Shown piece by piece: positions 16,828 through 23,638 of a DNA stretch of 37,277 nucleotides (position 1 is its first letter; each line of letters starts with the position of its first letter). Under the pieces are notes generated by a model that saw only the letters and a program-made list of their open reading frames with translations, made no database searches and was not told the origin of the DNA. This DNA comes from a virus: the IMG/VR virus record IMGVR_UViG_3300025732_000118, positions 1 through 37,277 of that record. The stretch is one strand, 5' to 3'. The translations under genes were made by a program, and so were the position numbers.

Positions 16828-18047
16828 TATGCGCTTTCCGCTTCGTCGCTAGGGCGACCACCAATGTCAGGATTTACTGCAGACCCAGCGATGTTGGCAG
16901 GAACTCGAATCGCATCTAAACCTTCCATCGGCTCCTTACCAAGCTTTACTCGCGCTTCGTTCGGAGTTAAAATTCCACCGTTTACAAGCGTCGAGTAGTA
17001 TCTTGCTTGATCGCTCAACTCTGGCTGCAGTGCTGGAATATTTGTGACATCCTCAGTTAAATTAAATCCGAAGAATCTTTCAAAAGCAAACATATACTTA
17101 CGCAAAATCGGCATTACCGTCTCAAGATAGTAAAGCCGATGATTTGGGCGAATGTTTGCATTATTACCAGAGTCAAGCAGCAACGGAGGCACACCAATTG
17201 ATTTTAGAATAATATTTTCAAGAGCAACTACAGACGACTGAAAATCCATCTCTTTGAAGTTGATATTACTGATAGTATCAATTTCAAGACCGCCATCTAA
17301 AATAATTGGTCTACGTCCACCGCCATCTGGGCGGTAACGAGTTTGCCAAGCTTGTAACATACGCTCTTTTACTTTATCGCTTAACGTGCTGGGACTTTTA
17401 ATGATAAGTCCTGGCACTGCTCCATTGTCGAAGAAGTTATCTTGAAATCTTCGCATCTTGGAAAGGAGCTGCATAGTGCGATAAGCGGGTCGCAGCCGAG
17501 AAACTCCACGATAAATTGAGTAGAACGAATTCTCCTTAATATGAACGATTTCCCACGGCTTAAAGTCGAGCAGACCATCATAGACATATCCTGCAATATA
17601 GTTTTTCTTATCTGGTATAATTTCAACGAGATTTGCAGGCAAATGATATAGATACAAACCGTCAAAGTAAACAAATATGTTTCCGTCAATTACGTAGTCA
17701 ACGAAAAGATTTCTTCGAAAACTATTGATATCCTGATAAGGATTTGGCTGTAAATTTAACAAACTGTAAACTTGCTTTTGCCGAAACACTGGAACAATAG
17801 ATCCATTTTCTGTTGCAGGTCTTGCTCCAGGAATAATACCCGGCAGTTTATTGCCAACAGCAATTGGAATCTCAGCAATGTCATCTACGAGCATGTTTAC
17901 CGCTCGATTGACAACTTCCAAATTTTCATACTGTACGCGATAGTTATTTACAATTTCCCGCGATTCAATAAGCGACCCTTCAGACAGAGCTATACTCGGC
18001 TGAGCGGGGTTTTCTTTGGTTGTAGTCCAGAAATTATACCATGCCAT
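16827..18047 (-). CDS. Portal protein (HK97 family)
   Basis: The 406-residue protein forms the dodecameric portal through which DNA is packaged and ejected. Recognisable portal features are the N-terminal EVVNRAVNMLVDDIAEIPI helix, DINSFRRNLFVDYVIDGNIFVY, the FRDNFF-like segment RRFQDNFFDNGAVPG, the LPA/NANIRPNHRLYYLETV part, and the C-terminal LVNGGILTPNEARVKLGKEP. The length is normal for HK97-type portals. The gene starts inside the last 14 bases of the HNH gene, and its stop overlaps the next start by one base. The operon order HNH-portal-capsid is typical. Confidence 0.92.
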   Translation of the reverse strand: MAWYNFWTTTKENPAQPSIALSEGSLIESREIVNNYRVQYENLEVVNRAVNMLVDDIAEIPIAVGNKLPGIIPGARPATENGSIVPVFRQKQVYSLLNLQPNPYQDINSFRRNLFVDYVIDGNIFVYFDGLYLYHLPANLVEIIPDKKNYIAGYVYDGLLDFKPWEIVHIKENSFYSIYRGVSRLRPAYRTMQLLSKMRRFQDNFFDNGAVPGLIIKSPSTLSDKVKERMLQAWQTRYRPDGGGRRPIILDGGLEIDTISNINFKEMDFQSSVVALENIILKSIGVPPLLLDSGNNANIRPNHRLYYLETVMPILRKYMFAFERFFGFNLTEDVTNIPALQPELSDQARYYSTLVNGGILTPNEARVKLGKEPMEGLDAIRVPANIAGSAVNPDIGGRPSDEAESA

Positions 18048-18402
18048 TTCTTAGTTTTTCCAACCATCGCTTCTGTTTTTCAGCGGTTCCAAGTCCAGGG
18101 TTTTTTCCATAGACAGAATGTAATTGTAAGTGGTGCGTGTGGCAAAGCGTGACTGCTTCATCGTATAACTCTCGTGTATGCGTTTCTATGAATTTATCTC
18201 GAATATTTAGAATATCTTCTTCATTTTGAGGGTTGTGTCGATTTTTTCTCATCCACACATTAAGTAGTTCGGTTAAACTATAGAAGTGATGAAAATCTAA
18301 ATTATCTGACGATTCACAGACGTAACACTCATTTCCTTTAGCATATCGTCCTTTTGCTTTATCACGCACATACTTTACTAAATCGCGTGCAAGTTTTGTC
18401 AT
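18034..18402 (-). CDS. HNH endonuclease next to the terminase
   Basis: The 122-residue product has a zinc-type HNH nuclease layout: CYVC at residues 26-29, DFHHF (His38, His39), and LCHTHH with Cys87 and His90, then a further His. HNH proteins beside terminase genes help cleave DNA during cos packaging in HK97-like phages, so this one probably works with TerS/TerL. The frame is open to a TTG at 18435, but that lies inside the -35/-10 region of a consensus promoter, so the ATG at 18402 is chosen. The predicted transcript then has a leader of only about 5 bases. The end overlaps the portal start. Confidence 0.85.
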   Translation of the reverse strand: MTKLARDLVKYVRDKAKGRYAKGNECYVCESSDNLDFHHFYSLTELLNVWMRKNRHNPQNEEDILNIRDKFIETHTRELYDEAVTLCHTHHLQLHSVYGKNPGLGTAEKQKRWLEKLRNGMV

Positions 18403-18414
18403 ATTTTGAACTTC

Positions 18415-18443
18415 ATTATAGAGCGAAAACAACAAACTGTCAA
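18415..18443 (-). promoter_or_regulatory. Perfect consensus sigma70 promoter for HNH-portal-capsid
   Basis: Minus strand TTGACA (18443-18438) and TATAAT (18420-18415) are 17 bases apart, a full consensus match. The predicted start, near 18407, falls about 5 bases before the HNH start codon, implying a nearly leaderless message. It sits between terL and the HNH gene and would drive the head genes. Confidence 0.88.
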
Positions 18444-18463
18444 CTGCTAAATTTTTTTATGTG

Positions 18464-19747
18464 TTAAAAAATTGTAGACGAAGTTTTAAAGCTATAAAGT
18501 GCGTATCGTAACGCGTCCGCCATGTGGCTAGCATAGTTGTGTTTTGGCTTTTCTTTTAACAAATTTGGGTTTTCATCCCACTGGTATGCATCCAGTGCGA
18601 CAAGTGTATGCTTACAATTTCCAGATACAATGAGATTGTTATTTTCCACGATACTGGCAACATGCCCAATTCCACTTAACACATCTTTTTCTGCATTGGT
18701 AGTTGCAATTCCAAAGTTTTGTGCTAAATCGAAGCGAACCTGCTGAGCCGCAGAATCGATGAAAATAAAATCGGGGTTCCAGCGAGCTATCATTTCATTC
18801 AGCGCTTCCGCATGTTGTTCCGTAGTTCGCTCCGCTTGTAGATACTCGTCAAGCACATAATACTTTTGCGAGTCCCAATCGTAGGCAAGCATGCAAAGAG
18901 CTGTGGGATCTTTGAAGCCCCAGTCCAACCCCGCGATGATGTCCATGCGTTCTACGTTCAATTCTTCCAGATTTGATACGCAAGCCGCAGCATCAAACTT
19001 CCACACCTGTCCTTCGAACACGTTAAAGTCTGCTAGGTATTCCTGAGCAAACTCCGCAGCTGACATAGTTTTACGCGCTTCTGCAATGTTTTCTGAGTTT
19101 TCTCGTGGATTGTCTTTCCAAGTTGCACGAATCGAAGCCCACTGAGGATACTCGTCAGAAAATCCACGAGCCCAAAATCGGCTAAACCAGTTGTTTTTAC
19201 CGCGAGGAGTTGAGATGAAGATGGCTCGTGCGTTCGGTTTGTCCAGCGTCGGTCTTAAAGCCACGTTAAAAGCGTTTTCACCGTCTGCTAGTGCAGCTTC
19301 GTCGAAGATGATAAGATCGTAGGAGCGTCCAACGGCAGAGTCCACTTGGTTCACTGAACCCATTCGAATCGTAGACTTGTTGCTCAACTCGATTACACGA
19401 TCCTTCGCATTGTCACGTTCCACTTCAAGCGAAAAGTGATCAATAAGACTACGTTGTAAATCGAACGAGATTTGAGAGAGATTGTAATTCGGGGCCATGA
19501 TCAGCACGTTACAGCTAGGAACTAGAGTAATTAACTGACCAATAATATTTGCAATAAAAGTTTTACCCTGCCGTCGAGAAACTGCAGCGACGACAAAGCG
19601 ATATTTTTGAATTGCATTTAATATTGCAATCTGAGACGGAATTGGATCTACATTTAAAAGTTCGAGATAGGGAGCTATCGGAAGTTTAATAAAAGTTTTA
19701 CATTCTTCTACAAATTCACACTGTATATCCGATCTACTTATTTCCAT
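18464..19747 (-). CDS. terL: Terminase large subunit
   Basis: The 427-residue protein is the packaging ATPase and nuclease. Visible motifs are Walker A SRRQGKT (57-63), Walker B LIIFDE (145-150, Glu150 catalytic), the coupling motif STPRG (179-183), and the RNase H-like nuclease acids Asp275 (AGLDWG), Asp331 (FIDSAA) and Asp411 (SHMADALRY). The length is normal. It overlaps the upstream membrane protein gene by 14 bases. It acts at the portal with TerS and probably with the HNH protein. The absence of a terminator before the downstream HNH promoter suggests that both transcripts run on. Confidence 0.95.
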   Translation of the reverse strand: MEISRSDIQCEFVEECKTFIKLPIAPYLELLNVDPIPSQIAILNAIQKYRFVVAAVSRRQGKTFIANIIGQLITLVPSCNVLIMAPNYNLSQISFDLQRSLIDHFSLEVERDNAKDRVIELSNKSTIRMGSVNQVDSAVGRSYDLIIFDEAALADGENAFNVALRPTLDKPNARAIFISTPRGKNNWFSRFWARGFSDEYPQWASIRATWKDNPRENSENIAEARKTMSAAEFAQEYLADFNVFEGQVWKFDAAACVSNLEELNVERMDIIAGLDWGFKDPTALCMLAYDWDSQKYYVLDEYLQAERTTEQHAEALNEMIARWNPDFIFIDSAAQQVRFDLAQNFGIATTNAEKDVLSGIGHVASIVENNNLIVSGNCKHTLVALDAYQWDENPNLLKEKPKHNYASHMADALRYALYSFKTSSTIF

Positions 19748-20012
19748 TAAAATGATACCGATGAAAGTAAAAAGCCCATGTAAACAATCCAGCTAAAAAG
19801 AAGTTTAACACCGTTTCGCCGAGTGGAACGTTTGCTGTAAAGTTTACCGCGTTCCACGCGGAAGATGCAATCACTCCACAAACTGCGACGCGTAGTGTCC
19901 AGTGATTTACAGACTTCCATTTATTTATCACATTGTTTTCGTTTCCAAAAAGTACAATATAAAAAAGCACCATGGCTGTACATAGTGCTCCATTTGCAAT
20001 TGCGTTTATCAT
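19734..20012 (-). CDS. Small membrane protein, holin-like
   Basis: The 92-residue product has three likely membrane segments: about residues 8-23 (GALCTAMVLFYIVLF), 40-58 (LRVAVCGVIASSAWNAV) and 68-85 (VLNFFLAGLFTWAFYF), with a short basic C-terminal tail. Size and topology fit a class I type holin or a spanin-independent lysis membrane protein. It is placed, unusually, between terS and terL, overlapping terL by 14 bases and the next membrane gene by ATGA. Holin is inferred only from size, topology and the adjacent partner; no endolysin is in the window. Confidence 0.6.
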   Translation of the reverse strand: MINAIANGALCTAMVLFYIVLFGNENNVINKWKSVNHWTLRVAVCGVIASSAWNAVNFTANVPLGETVLNFFLAGLFTWAFYFHRYHFNGNK

Positions 20013-20293
20013 TTTTTAGTGTCCAGAATACGGCGAGCTAGAAAGTCAATGCCGTTAAGTCCTAAATATCCGAGAATAAACGCAATGCCAAACTCCATAT
20101 TTCGACTTTGTACGTGAATTAAATCCACTACTATCGGTGTAAGATAGTTGGCTGAGCCTACTCCGGTGCCTATGCTAATCAATGCGCTTCCCAATCTTTT
20201 GGAAGCTCCGCTTTTGAGTGTAAGTAATGAGCCAAATAAACCTGCAACGATAAGACCGGCGTTCATGCCGATCTCCGCTAGAAATTCTTTCAT
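20009..20293 (-). CDS. Small membrane protein, putative holin or antiholin
   Basis: The 94-residue product has three probable membrane segments: residues about 11-27 (AGLIVAGLFGSLLTL), 35-58 (GSALISIGTGVGSANYLTPIV) and 68-85 (FGIAFILGYLGLNGIDF), with a charged C-terminus RRILDTKK. The ANYLTP...GIAFILGYLGL pattern resembles putative phage holins I recall from other tailed phages. With its neighbour at 19734-20012 it could form a holin/antiholin pair. It shares 4-base overlaps with both terS and the neighbour, so all are translated from the terS transcript. Confidence 0.65.
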   Translation of the reverse strand: MKEFLAEIGMNAGLIVAGLFGSLLTLKSGASKRLGSALISIGTGVGSANYLTPIVVDLIHVQSRNMEFGIAFILGYLGLNGIDFLARRILDTKK

Positions 20294-20736
20294 GATTGCA
20301 GTAGCTTTTCCATCAACTTACCGTAATTACCAGCACCAAATGGAGTCTCATTTATCTGAACGTTGGTTTGATTTTGAATGCGAGTCTCACGACTTTTTTC
20401 GTATTCAGTCATTGCTCGAATTTCATCCATACGCATTTTATGAGCTAGTTGCAGTAAATCGGCTAAGTCCTTGTTAGTGTACATCTCTGTGCTTTCTGCT
20501 TCACGTAATTTTTCGTTAATCAGCAAATCCAAAGTTTCCGCTAACTTAAAACGATTTCGATATCCATAATCTAAATAAATAGAATCTATATATGCGCGAA
20601 CTTCTCGACGTGCCAGTATCTCGGTTACGTCATTTTCAGAAATTGCAAGCGAACGAGCAACTTGCTGTATGCTTCCGTTTTGCAGATAAGCATTTGCAAC
20701 TTCAAGATTTTCTGGAGAAATTTTTACCAAGTTCAT
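20290..20736 (-). CDS. terS: Terminase small subunit
   Basis: The 148-residue product has an N-terminal helix-turn-helix-like region (NAYLQNGSIQQVARSLAISENDVTEIL) and central helices (LAETLDLLINEKLREAE, DLADLLQLAHKMRMDEI) as in small terminase subunits that recognise the packaging site. It is located upstream of terL with two small membrane genes between. The frame is open back to 21000, but the upstream part is low-complexity repeat DNA. The ATG at 20736 lies exactly at the expected start point of a consensus promoter (7 bases after the -10), so the message is probably leaderless. Confidence 0.82.
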   Translation of the reverse strand: MNLVKISPENLEVANAYLQNGSIQQVARSLAISENDVTEILARREVRAYIDSIYLDYGYRNRFKLAETLDLLINEKLREAESTEMYTNKDLADLLQLAHKMRMDEIRAMTEYEKSRETRIQNQTNVQINETPFGAGNYGKLMEKLLQS

Positions 20737-20743
20737 GACAGCT

Positions 20744-20772
20744 ATTATACTTTGTGCATAAAGTTTTGTCAA
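20744..20772 (-). promoter_or_regulatory. Perfect consensus sigma70 promoter for terS-terL
   Basis: Minus strand TTGACA (20772-20767) and TATAAT (20749-20744) have a 17-base spacer. Only 7 bases separate the -10 from the terS ATG, so the start codon would be at or next to the 5' end of the RNA. Confidence 0.88.
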
Positions 20773-20774
20773 CA

Positions 20775-20882
20775 ACTTTTTTTGAAGGGGTATTGATACT
20801 TTTTTGGACTTTTTTGAAGTTTTTTTGAAATTACTGCACTTTTTGAAATTTACTGCTTTAAAATGAACTTTTTGAAATTTAC
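20775..20882. repeat. Six ACTTTTTTGAA-type direct repeats upstream of terS (candidate packaging / TerS-binding site)
   Basis: Copies of an A/G-C-T5-7-G-(A/G)-A core start at 20775, 20798, 20808, 20819, 20838 and 20867, all in the same orientation. The last three extend to GAAATT(T)AC. Distances of 23, 10, 11, 19 and 29 bases include near helical-turn spacing. The array is directly upstream of the terS promoter. Lambda has its cosB repeats just before its small terminase gene, so a role in TerS binding is plausible. A replication origin or a regulatory site are alternatives. From 20883 to 21007 the sequence is GC-richer, with no gene recognised. Confidence 0.55.
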
Positions 20883-21007
20883 CTAAAGTTGCGCGTGTGG
20901 GGGAGCGCAGCCGGCAAGCTACTTGACAGTCTAATAACCCCCCAGGCCCTAGGCCTCTATACCACACTCGAGTAGTGATTGCAAGAAAAAAATTTATCAT
21001 TGCTCTA

Positions 21008-21037
21008 TTGCATACTGTGCAATCGCTACCTTATAAT
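21008..21037 (+). promoter_or_regulatory. Rightward promoter with inverted repeat over the -35
   Basis: TTGCAT (21008-21013) and TATAAT (21032-21037) are 18 bases apart, upstream of the first rightward gene. The -35 lies inside the inverted repeat TTGCA-TACTG-TGCAA (21008-21022), which could be an operator for a repressor. The opposite-facing terS promoter is 235 bases away, so this interval is the divergent control region of the two genome arms. Confidence 0.7.
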
Positions 21038-21064
21038 GACTTCACATTGAAGGGAGCGCATAGC

Positions 21065-21310
21065 ATGGAATTCGAAACGATTCGGAAAGCACTAGAAGAG
21101 CATGTGTGCATCGTTGACTTCGTCAAGAAGAATGGCGAACATCGCACGATGTTCGCCACGCTTGCGGAAAGCGTGACAGGACACTTTGGTCCCGTTGTTC
21201 CTAACAAGCGGGTGCTCCCGGTGTGGAGCATGGAGGATCGCGGGTGGCGATCCTTCAGCCTCGATTCTGTGCTAGAATTCCGCACCTACTGCTATCCCGG
21301 CAACTACTAG
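21065..21310 (+). CDS. Small SH3-like fold phage protein (DUF2693-type), unknown function
   Basis: The 81-residue product begins at the ATG at 21065, which has an AGGGAG ribosome site; the longer open frame to 20975 has none. The pattern VDFVKKNGEHRTMFATL and, later, VLPVWSMEDRGWRSFSLDSVLEF matches what I recall of a common phage family with an SH3-like barrel (FTKKDGS.R.M.CTL ... WRSF..DSI). It is the first gene of the rightward transcript, expected early after infection. The molecular role is not known. Confidence 0.75.
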   Translation: MEFETIRKALEEHVCIVDFVKKNGEHRTMFATLAESVTGHFGPVVPNKRVLPVWSMEDRGWRSFSLDSVLEFRTYCYPGNY

Positions 21311-21342
21311 TCGCCGGTCATTCAACTACTGAGGAAAAAAAT

Positions 21343-21564
21343 ATGAGCATGGTTTATATTCCCTTTGCATACACTACCCGGCAGGGAGTGTACGATATTC
21401 TCGGCGTATACAATACGCTAGAAGCGGCAAAAGCCGCCGCTATTCCCGAGCGTTATTCGTATGCGTGGATCGACATTGAAGAAACGCCGATTAATTCGGC
21501 GTTTCAAGAATCCTCGAATGCCGTTTATCGTTTTGAAGATGACGAGGAATTTTATCTTGAATAA
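21343..21564 (+). CDS. Small hypothetical early protein (73 aa)
   Basis: The start ATG at 21343 follows GAGGAAAA. The product (VYIPFAYTTRQGVYDILGVYNTLEAAKAAA...) is acidic at its C-terminus (YRFEDDEEFYLE). The first part looks like a small alpha/beta domain of the kind seen in many short phage proteins that describe a time or value increment, but I assign no function. It overlaps the next gene by 8 bases. Confidence 0.7.
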   Translation: MSMVYIPFAYTTRQGVYDILGVYNTLEAAKAAAIPERYSYAWIDIEETPINSAFQESSNAVYRFEDDEEFYLE

Positions 21565-21742
21565 TATCTGGCGCAAATATTATATCGCCGTTGAGATGGG
21601 TAAACTTCATCGAGGTTTGCCAAACGAATACCACAGTATGCGAAACCCAGACTTTGACTGGGACGCATATTTAGATCGCGTGCAGAATATCGAATTTGTT
21701 TGCGCTCGATATAATAACATGAGAGAGGCATACTTCGAATGA
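21557..21742 (+). CDS. Small hypothetical protein with TTG start (61 aa)
   Basis: This frame is open from 21461, but upstream of 21557 it only shadows the previous gene. A TTG at 21557 with GAGGA eight bases before it gives a compact 61-residue protein (MNNIWRKYYIAVEMGKLHRG...). It is Tyr/Arg-rich and ends with NIEFVCARYNNMREAYFE, a pattern familiar from small conserved phage proteins of unknown function. Its stop overlaps the ATG of the next gene. Confidence 0.65.
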   Translation: MNNIWRKYYIAVEMGKLHRGLPNEYHSMRNPDFDWDAYLDRVQNIEFVCARYNNMREAYFE

Positions 21743-21849
21743 TTGAGGTTGCAATTGGTATTTTGATTTCGTCACTCGCATGTTTACATGCGGTAAACTG
21801 TTACAAAGAGCATATACTGTTTCTAAATGAGAACTCTAAAAAATTCTAA
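21739..21849 (+). CDS. Tiny membrane protein (36 aa)
   Basis: ATG at 21739 overlaps the previous stop (ATGA). The product MIEVAIGILISSLACLHAVN plus a charged C-terminus (CYKEHILFLNENSKKF) has one transmembrane helix at residues 2-20. Coupled start and position support it as real; function unknown. Confidence 0.6.
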   Translation: MIEVAIGILISSLACLHAVNCYKEHILFLNENSKKF

Positions 21850-21879
21850 TTGAATTGTTTTGTCGTCTTATGGTATAAT
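21850..21879 (+). promoter_or_regulatory. Rightward sigma70-type promoter
   Basis: TTGAAT (21850-21855) and TATAAT (21874-21879) are 18 bases apart, directly after the previous stop codon and 27 bases before the next ATG, with a TGGAG ribosome site between. Confidence 0.68.
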
Positions 21880-21905
21880 ATACGTCTCAACTGGAGATTT
21901 AATTC

Positions 21906-22070
21906 ATGAATCGAAACGATATACAGGAATTGTTTTATAAAATTCGCGATGTTCTGGTATGGCATGATATGGCGGATTATGCTAGGGAAACTCTTCGAGA
22001 TATTCTTATCGATTTACAGGATCGAATTGACTCCGCAGAATATAATGGCCCCGACATGGAGAATAACTAA
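21906..22070 (+). CDS. Small acidic hypothetical protein (54 aa)
   Basis: ATG at 21906 with GGAG nine bases upstream; first gene after the 21850 promoter. The product (NRNDIQELFYKIRDVLVWHDMADYARETLRDILIDL...) is predicted to be mostly helical and acidic. No family was recognised. Its stop is followed immediately by the ATG of the next gene, so the two are co-translated. Confidence 0.65.
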   Translation: MNRNDIQELFYKIRDVLVWHDMADYARETLRDILIDLQDRIDSAEYNGPDMENN

Positions 22071-22310
22071 ATGTCAAATGCTCAAAATCTTATAGATTAT
22101 ATTGACTGCGGTTTGCTAAGTAAGCAAGAAGTTATTCTAGCTTTTATTAAATGGCTTCCAGATGATGAAATTGGCGAAATGCTTCGCGCAAATGATTGGA
22201 TATCCAATCAAGAGCCGGACGATTCAATGGATGGCGACCATGATTCCGCTATGACATCTGCGGGATTTGGCACTGACGAAGATTATGGTTATTATGGAGA
22301 GAACGATTAA
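22071..22310 (+). CDS. Acidic hypothetical protein (79 aa)
   Basis: The product has a helical N-terminal half (LIDYIDCGLLSKQEVILAFIKWLPDDEIGEMLRAND) and an acidic, disordered tail (NQEPDDSMDGDHDSAMTSAG, then FGTDEDYGYYGEND). The first half resembles short conserved phage proteins that keep a 'LS.qEvi.a...wL.dDei.eml..N' pattern. Many phage-encoded acidic proteins are host inhibitors, but nothing here allows a specific role. It starts directly after the previous stop. Confidence 0.68.
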   Translation: MSNAQNLIDYIDCGLLSKQEVILAFIKWLPDDEIGEMLRANDWISNQEPDDSMDGDHDSAMTSAGFGTDEDYGYYGEND

Positions 22311-22435
22311 TGGACGCATGGTTTTGGGTTCAAGCTTTGGGGCTTTGGATATTATTGCTTTGTATTTATGCAATACTGGAGGACGCCTGGAATACTCGAA
22401 AAACTATTATTAAACGCTTTAAAAAATATTTTTAA
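22310..22435 (+). CDS. Small membrane protein (41 aa)
   Basis: ATG at 22310 overlaps the previous stop codon by one base. The product has one strong transmembrane helix (WFWVQALGLWILLLCIYAIL) followed by a basic tail (RKTIIKRFKKYF), a topology with the tail in the cytoplasm. Tight coupling supports it as a gene. Function unknown. Confidence 0.6.
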   Translation: MDAWFWVQALGLWILLLCIYAILEDAWNTRKTIIKRFKKYF

Positions 22436-22447
22436 AATGGTAGCAGC

Positions 22448-22521
22448 AAAAAAGCCAGCTAAATCAATGACTTAGCTGGCGGTGCACCGCCCCGTAAGTC
22501 ATTGATTTTATTGGCTTTTTT
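22448..22521. repeat. Large imperfect hairpin with 37-nt arms (bidirectional terminator or repeat element)
   Basis: Bases 22448-22484 pair with 22485-22521 over 37 positions, interrupted only by two 3-base mismatch bubbles. The outer ends are A6/T6, so RNA from either strand would form a terminator-like stem followed by U-rich sequence. The inner part GGCGGTGCACCGCC is a perfect palindrome. A 26-nt stretch of the right arm (22488-22513) recurs exactly, inverted, at 25089-25114 in another hairpin. The interval 22436-22777 holds no gene apart from this and the palindrome at 22534. Confidence 0.85.
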
Positions 22522-22533
22522 GAAAGGGCGGTA

Positions 22534-22554
22534 ATTGTCAATTAAATTGACAAT
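22534..22554. repeat. 21-nt palindrome (ATTGTCAATT-A-AATTGACAAT)
   Basis: The two 10-base arms are exact complements around one central base. Such a site is a typical operator shape. It also contains a TTGACA, but no matching -10 was found at 16-18 bases. It lies between the large hairpin and the GC-rich gene at 22778. Confidence 0.55.
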
Positions 22555-22703
22555 TTGCGCCGAAAACGCGGACGCGGATTTCCCATTATAGAATACCGCG
22601 CGCGGGAATGCTTGTCAATACCTGGACGAAAATATTTTTGGCATGAAATATGCATCGACAAGCGCCCGCACGCACTAACAAGCTCACTCGTGAAATTAAC
22701 AAG

Positions 22704-22733
22704 TTGACGCACACGGGTTGACACGACTACCAT
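22704..22733 (+). promoter_or_regulatory. Weak candidate promoter before the GC-rich HTH gene
   Basis: TTGACG (22704-22709) and TACCAT (22728-22733) are 18 bases apart. A second TTGACA at 22719-22724 repeats the motif. The -10 is poor, so this may need an activator or may be a direct-repeat operator only. Confidence 0.3.
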
Positions 22734-22777
22734 TCTCGAACCGCGGGCATTCCGTCCGCGATGTGGAGAATGTCAAG

Positions 22778-23110
22778 ATGACTGCTACTGCAAAAGCTCC
22801 CGCTGCTACTTTCGACGCTCGGCTGCTCGACGCTATGCGCGCCGCTTCGCCGTTGAATCTGGACAAATGCGAGGAACTGGCTGACCAGTTTGACGCAAAA
22901 GTCAAGTCCATCATCGCGAAAGCAATTCGCGAGGGCATCCCATACCAAAAAATGGAACGGGTCCGCAAGGATGGCAAGCCCGTAGCATCGAAGGATGCAA
23001 CGGTTTCCGTAATCGAAGCAAAGCTCGGGCTGGCCGACGATGCGCTTGTCGGTCTGGAAAAGGCAAGCAAGGCATCGCTGGAACGTCTGCGCGACGCTCT
23101 CGGCGCGTAA
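22778..23110 (+). CDS. HTH-like regulatory protein, paralogue 1 (GC-rich)
   Basis: The 110-residue product starts at the ATG at 22778, behind GTGGAG. The segment VKSIIAKAIREGIPYQKMERVRKDGKPVASKDATV is clearly related to the products at 27179 (KSIIAKLSREGVYLRKARLNKAGEPPVRKE) and 29145. The C-terminal half (IEAKLGL...LVGLEKASKASLERLRDAL) also matches them. The short, predicted helix-turn-helix core suggests nucleic acid binding, perhaps regulation. It is much richer in GC than its paralogues, and its N-terminus (TATAKAPAATFDARLLDAMR) differs, suggesting separate acquisition. A strong terminator follows, so it is expressed as a single gene. Confidence 0.75.
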   Translation: MTATAKAPAATFDARLLDAMRAASPLNLDKCEELADQFDAKVKSIIAKAIREGIPYQKMERVRKDGKPVASKDATVSVIEAKLGLADDALVGLEKASKASLERLRDALGA

Positions 23111-23142
23111 TTCTTTTTCGATTCATCTCCTTTTGCATATTC

Positions 23143-23167
23143 GGGGCGCAATTGCGCCCCGTTTTTT
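23143..23167 (+). terminator. Intrinsic terminator after HTH paralogue 1
   Basis: GGGGCGCAATTGCGCCCC is a perfect 18-nt inverted repeat followed by GTTTTTT. It ends 12 bases before the ATG of the HAD gene. Confidence 0.9.
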
Positions 23168-23179
23168 AAGGTAATATAA

Positions 23180-23638
23180 ATGCGAAATAAGCTTAATATA
23201 TTCGATCTTGATGGGACGGTAATCGATTCCTCTCATCGTCGGCAATATAATGCCGACGGTACGCTGAATATATCAGCATGGAGAAAATGCACGCGAGATA
23301 TGATTATGCGGGATTGCCTTTTGCCGCTTGCTAGTGTTATGCGGCAACTAATTGCGAAAAAGAAAATGGTCGCAATTTGTACCTCCCGAGTATTGGGCGA
23401 GGCAGATTGGGAATACTTATCCATGCATGGAATACTTCCGCGCATTATTATTTCCAGAGTCGAGGGCGATACTACCCCAGACGCGGAATTTAAAACTCGC
23501 GAATTGCAATGGTCATTCGGCGCGGGTTTGCTAATGCAATCTCAAATGTGGGAGGATATGCCGGACATTCGTGCCAGCGTATCCAAACTCGGTGTATATA
23601 CTCTCGATCCCGCTCCCTTTAATAAGGTAGGCGTATAA
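23180..23638 (+). CDS. HAD-superfamily phosphatase-like protein
   Basis: The 152-residue product begins with the HAD motif I IFDLDGTVID (Asp9 nucleophile, Asp11 acid/base). Motif II is probably ICTSR (near 66-70), and a later acidic patch (WEDMPD) could be motif IV. The small size and absence of a large cap resemble phage HAD proteins such as 5'-nucleotidases or the phosphatase half of polynucleotide kinase, acting on nucleotides or RNA/DNA ends. It starts after a terminator with an AAGGTAATATAA ribosome site and ends by an overlap with the metallopeptidase gene (ATG shares its TAATG). Exact substrate unknown. Confidence 0.75.
   Translation: MRNKLNIFDLDGTVIDSSHRRQYNADGTLNISAWRKCTRDMIMRDCLLPLASVMRQLIAKKKMVAICTSRVLGEADWEYLSMHGILPRIIISRVEGDTTPDAEFKTRELQWSFGAGLLMQSQMWEDMPDIRASVSKLGVYTLDPAPFNKVGV

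Noticed and set aside
18403-18435. TTG start of the HNH gene at 18435
   Set aside because: It would fall within the spacer and -10 of a perfect consensus promoter and has no ribosome site; the ATG at 18402 fits better.
20737-21000. N-terminal extension of terS up to 21000
   Set aside because: The extension covers the promoter and the repeat array, has low-complexity Lys/Phe-rich sequence and no ribosome site.
22585-22618. Possible minus-strand promoter (TTGACA ... TATAAT)
   Set aside because: Both boxes are perfect, but the spacer is 22 bases, too long for sigma70, and no gene lies downstream on that strand.
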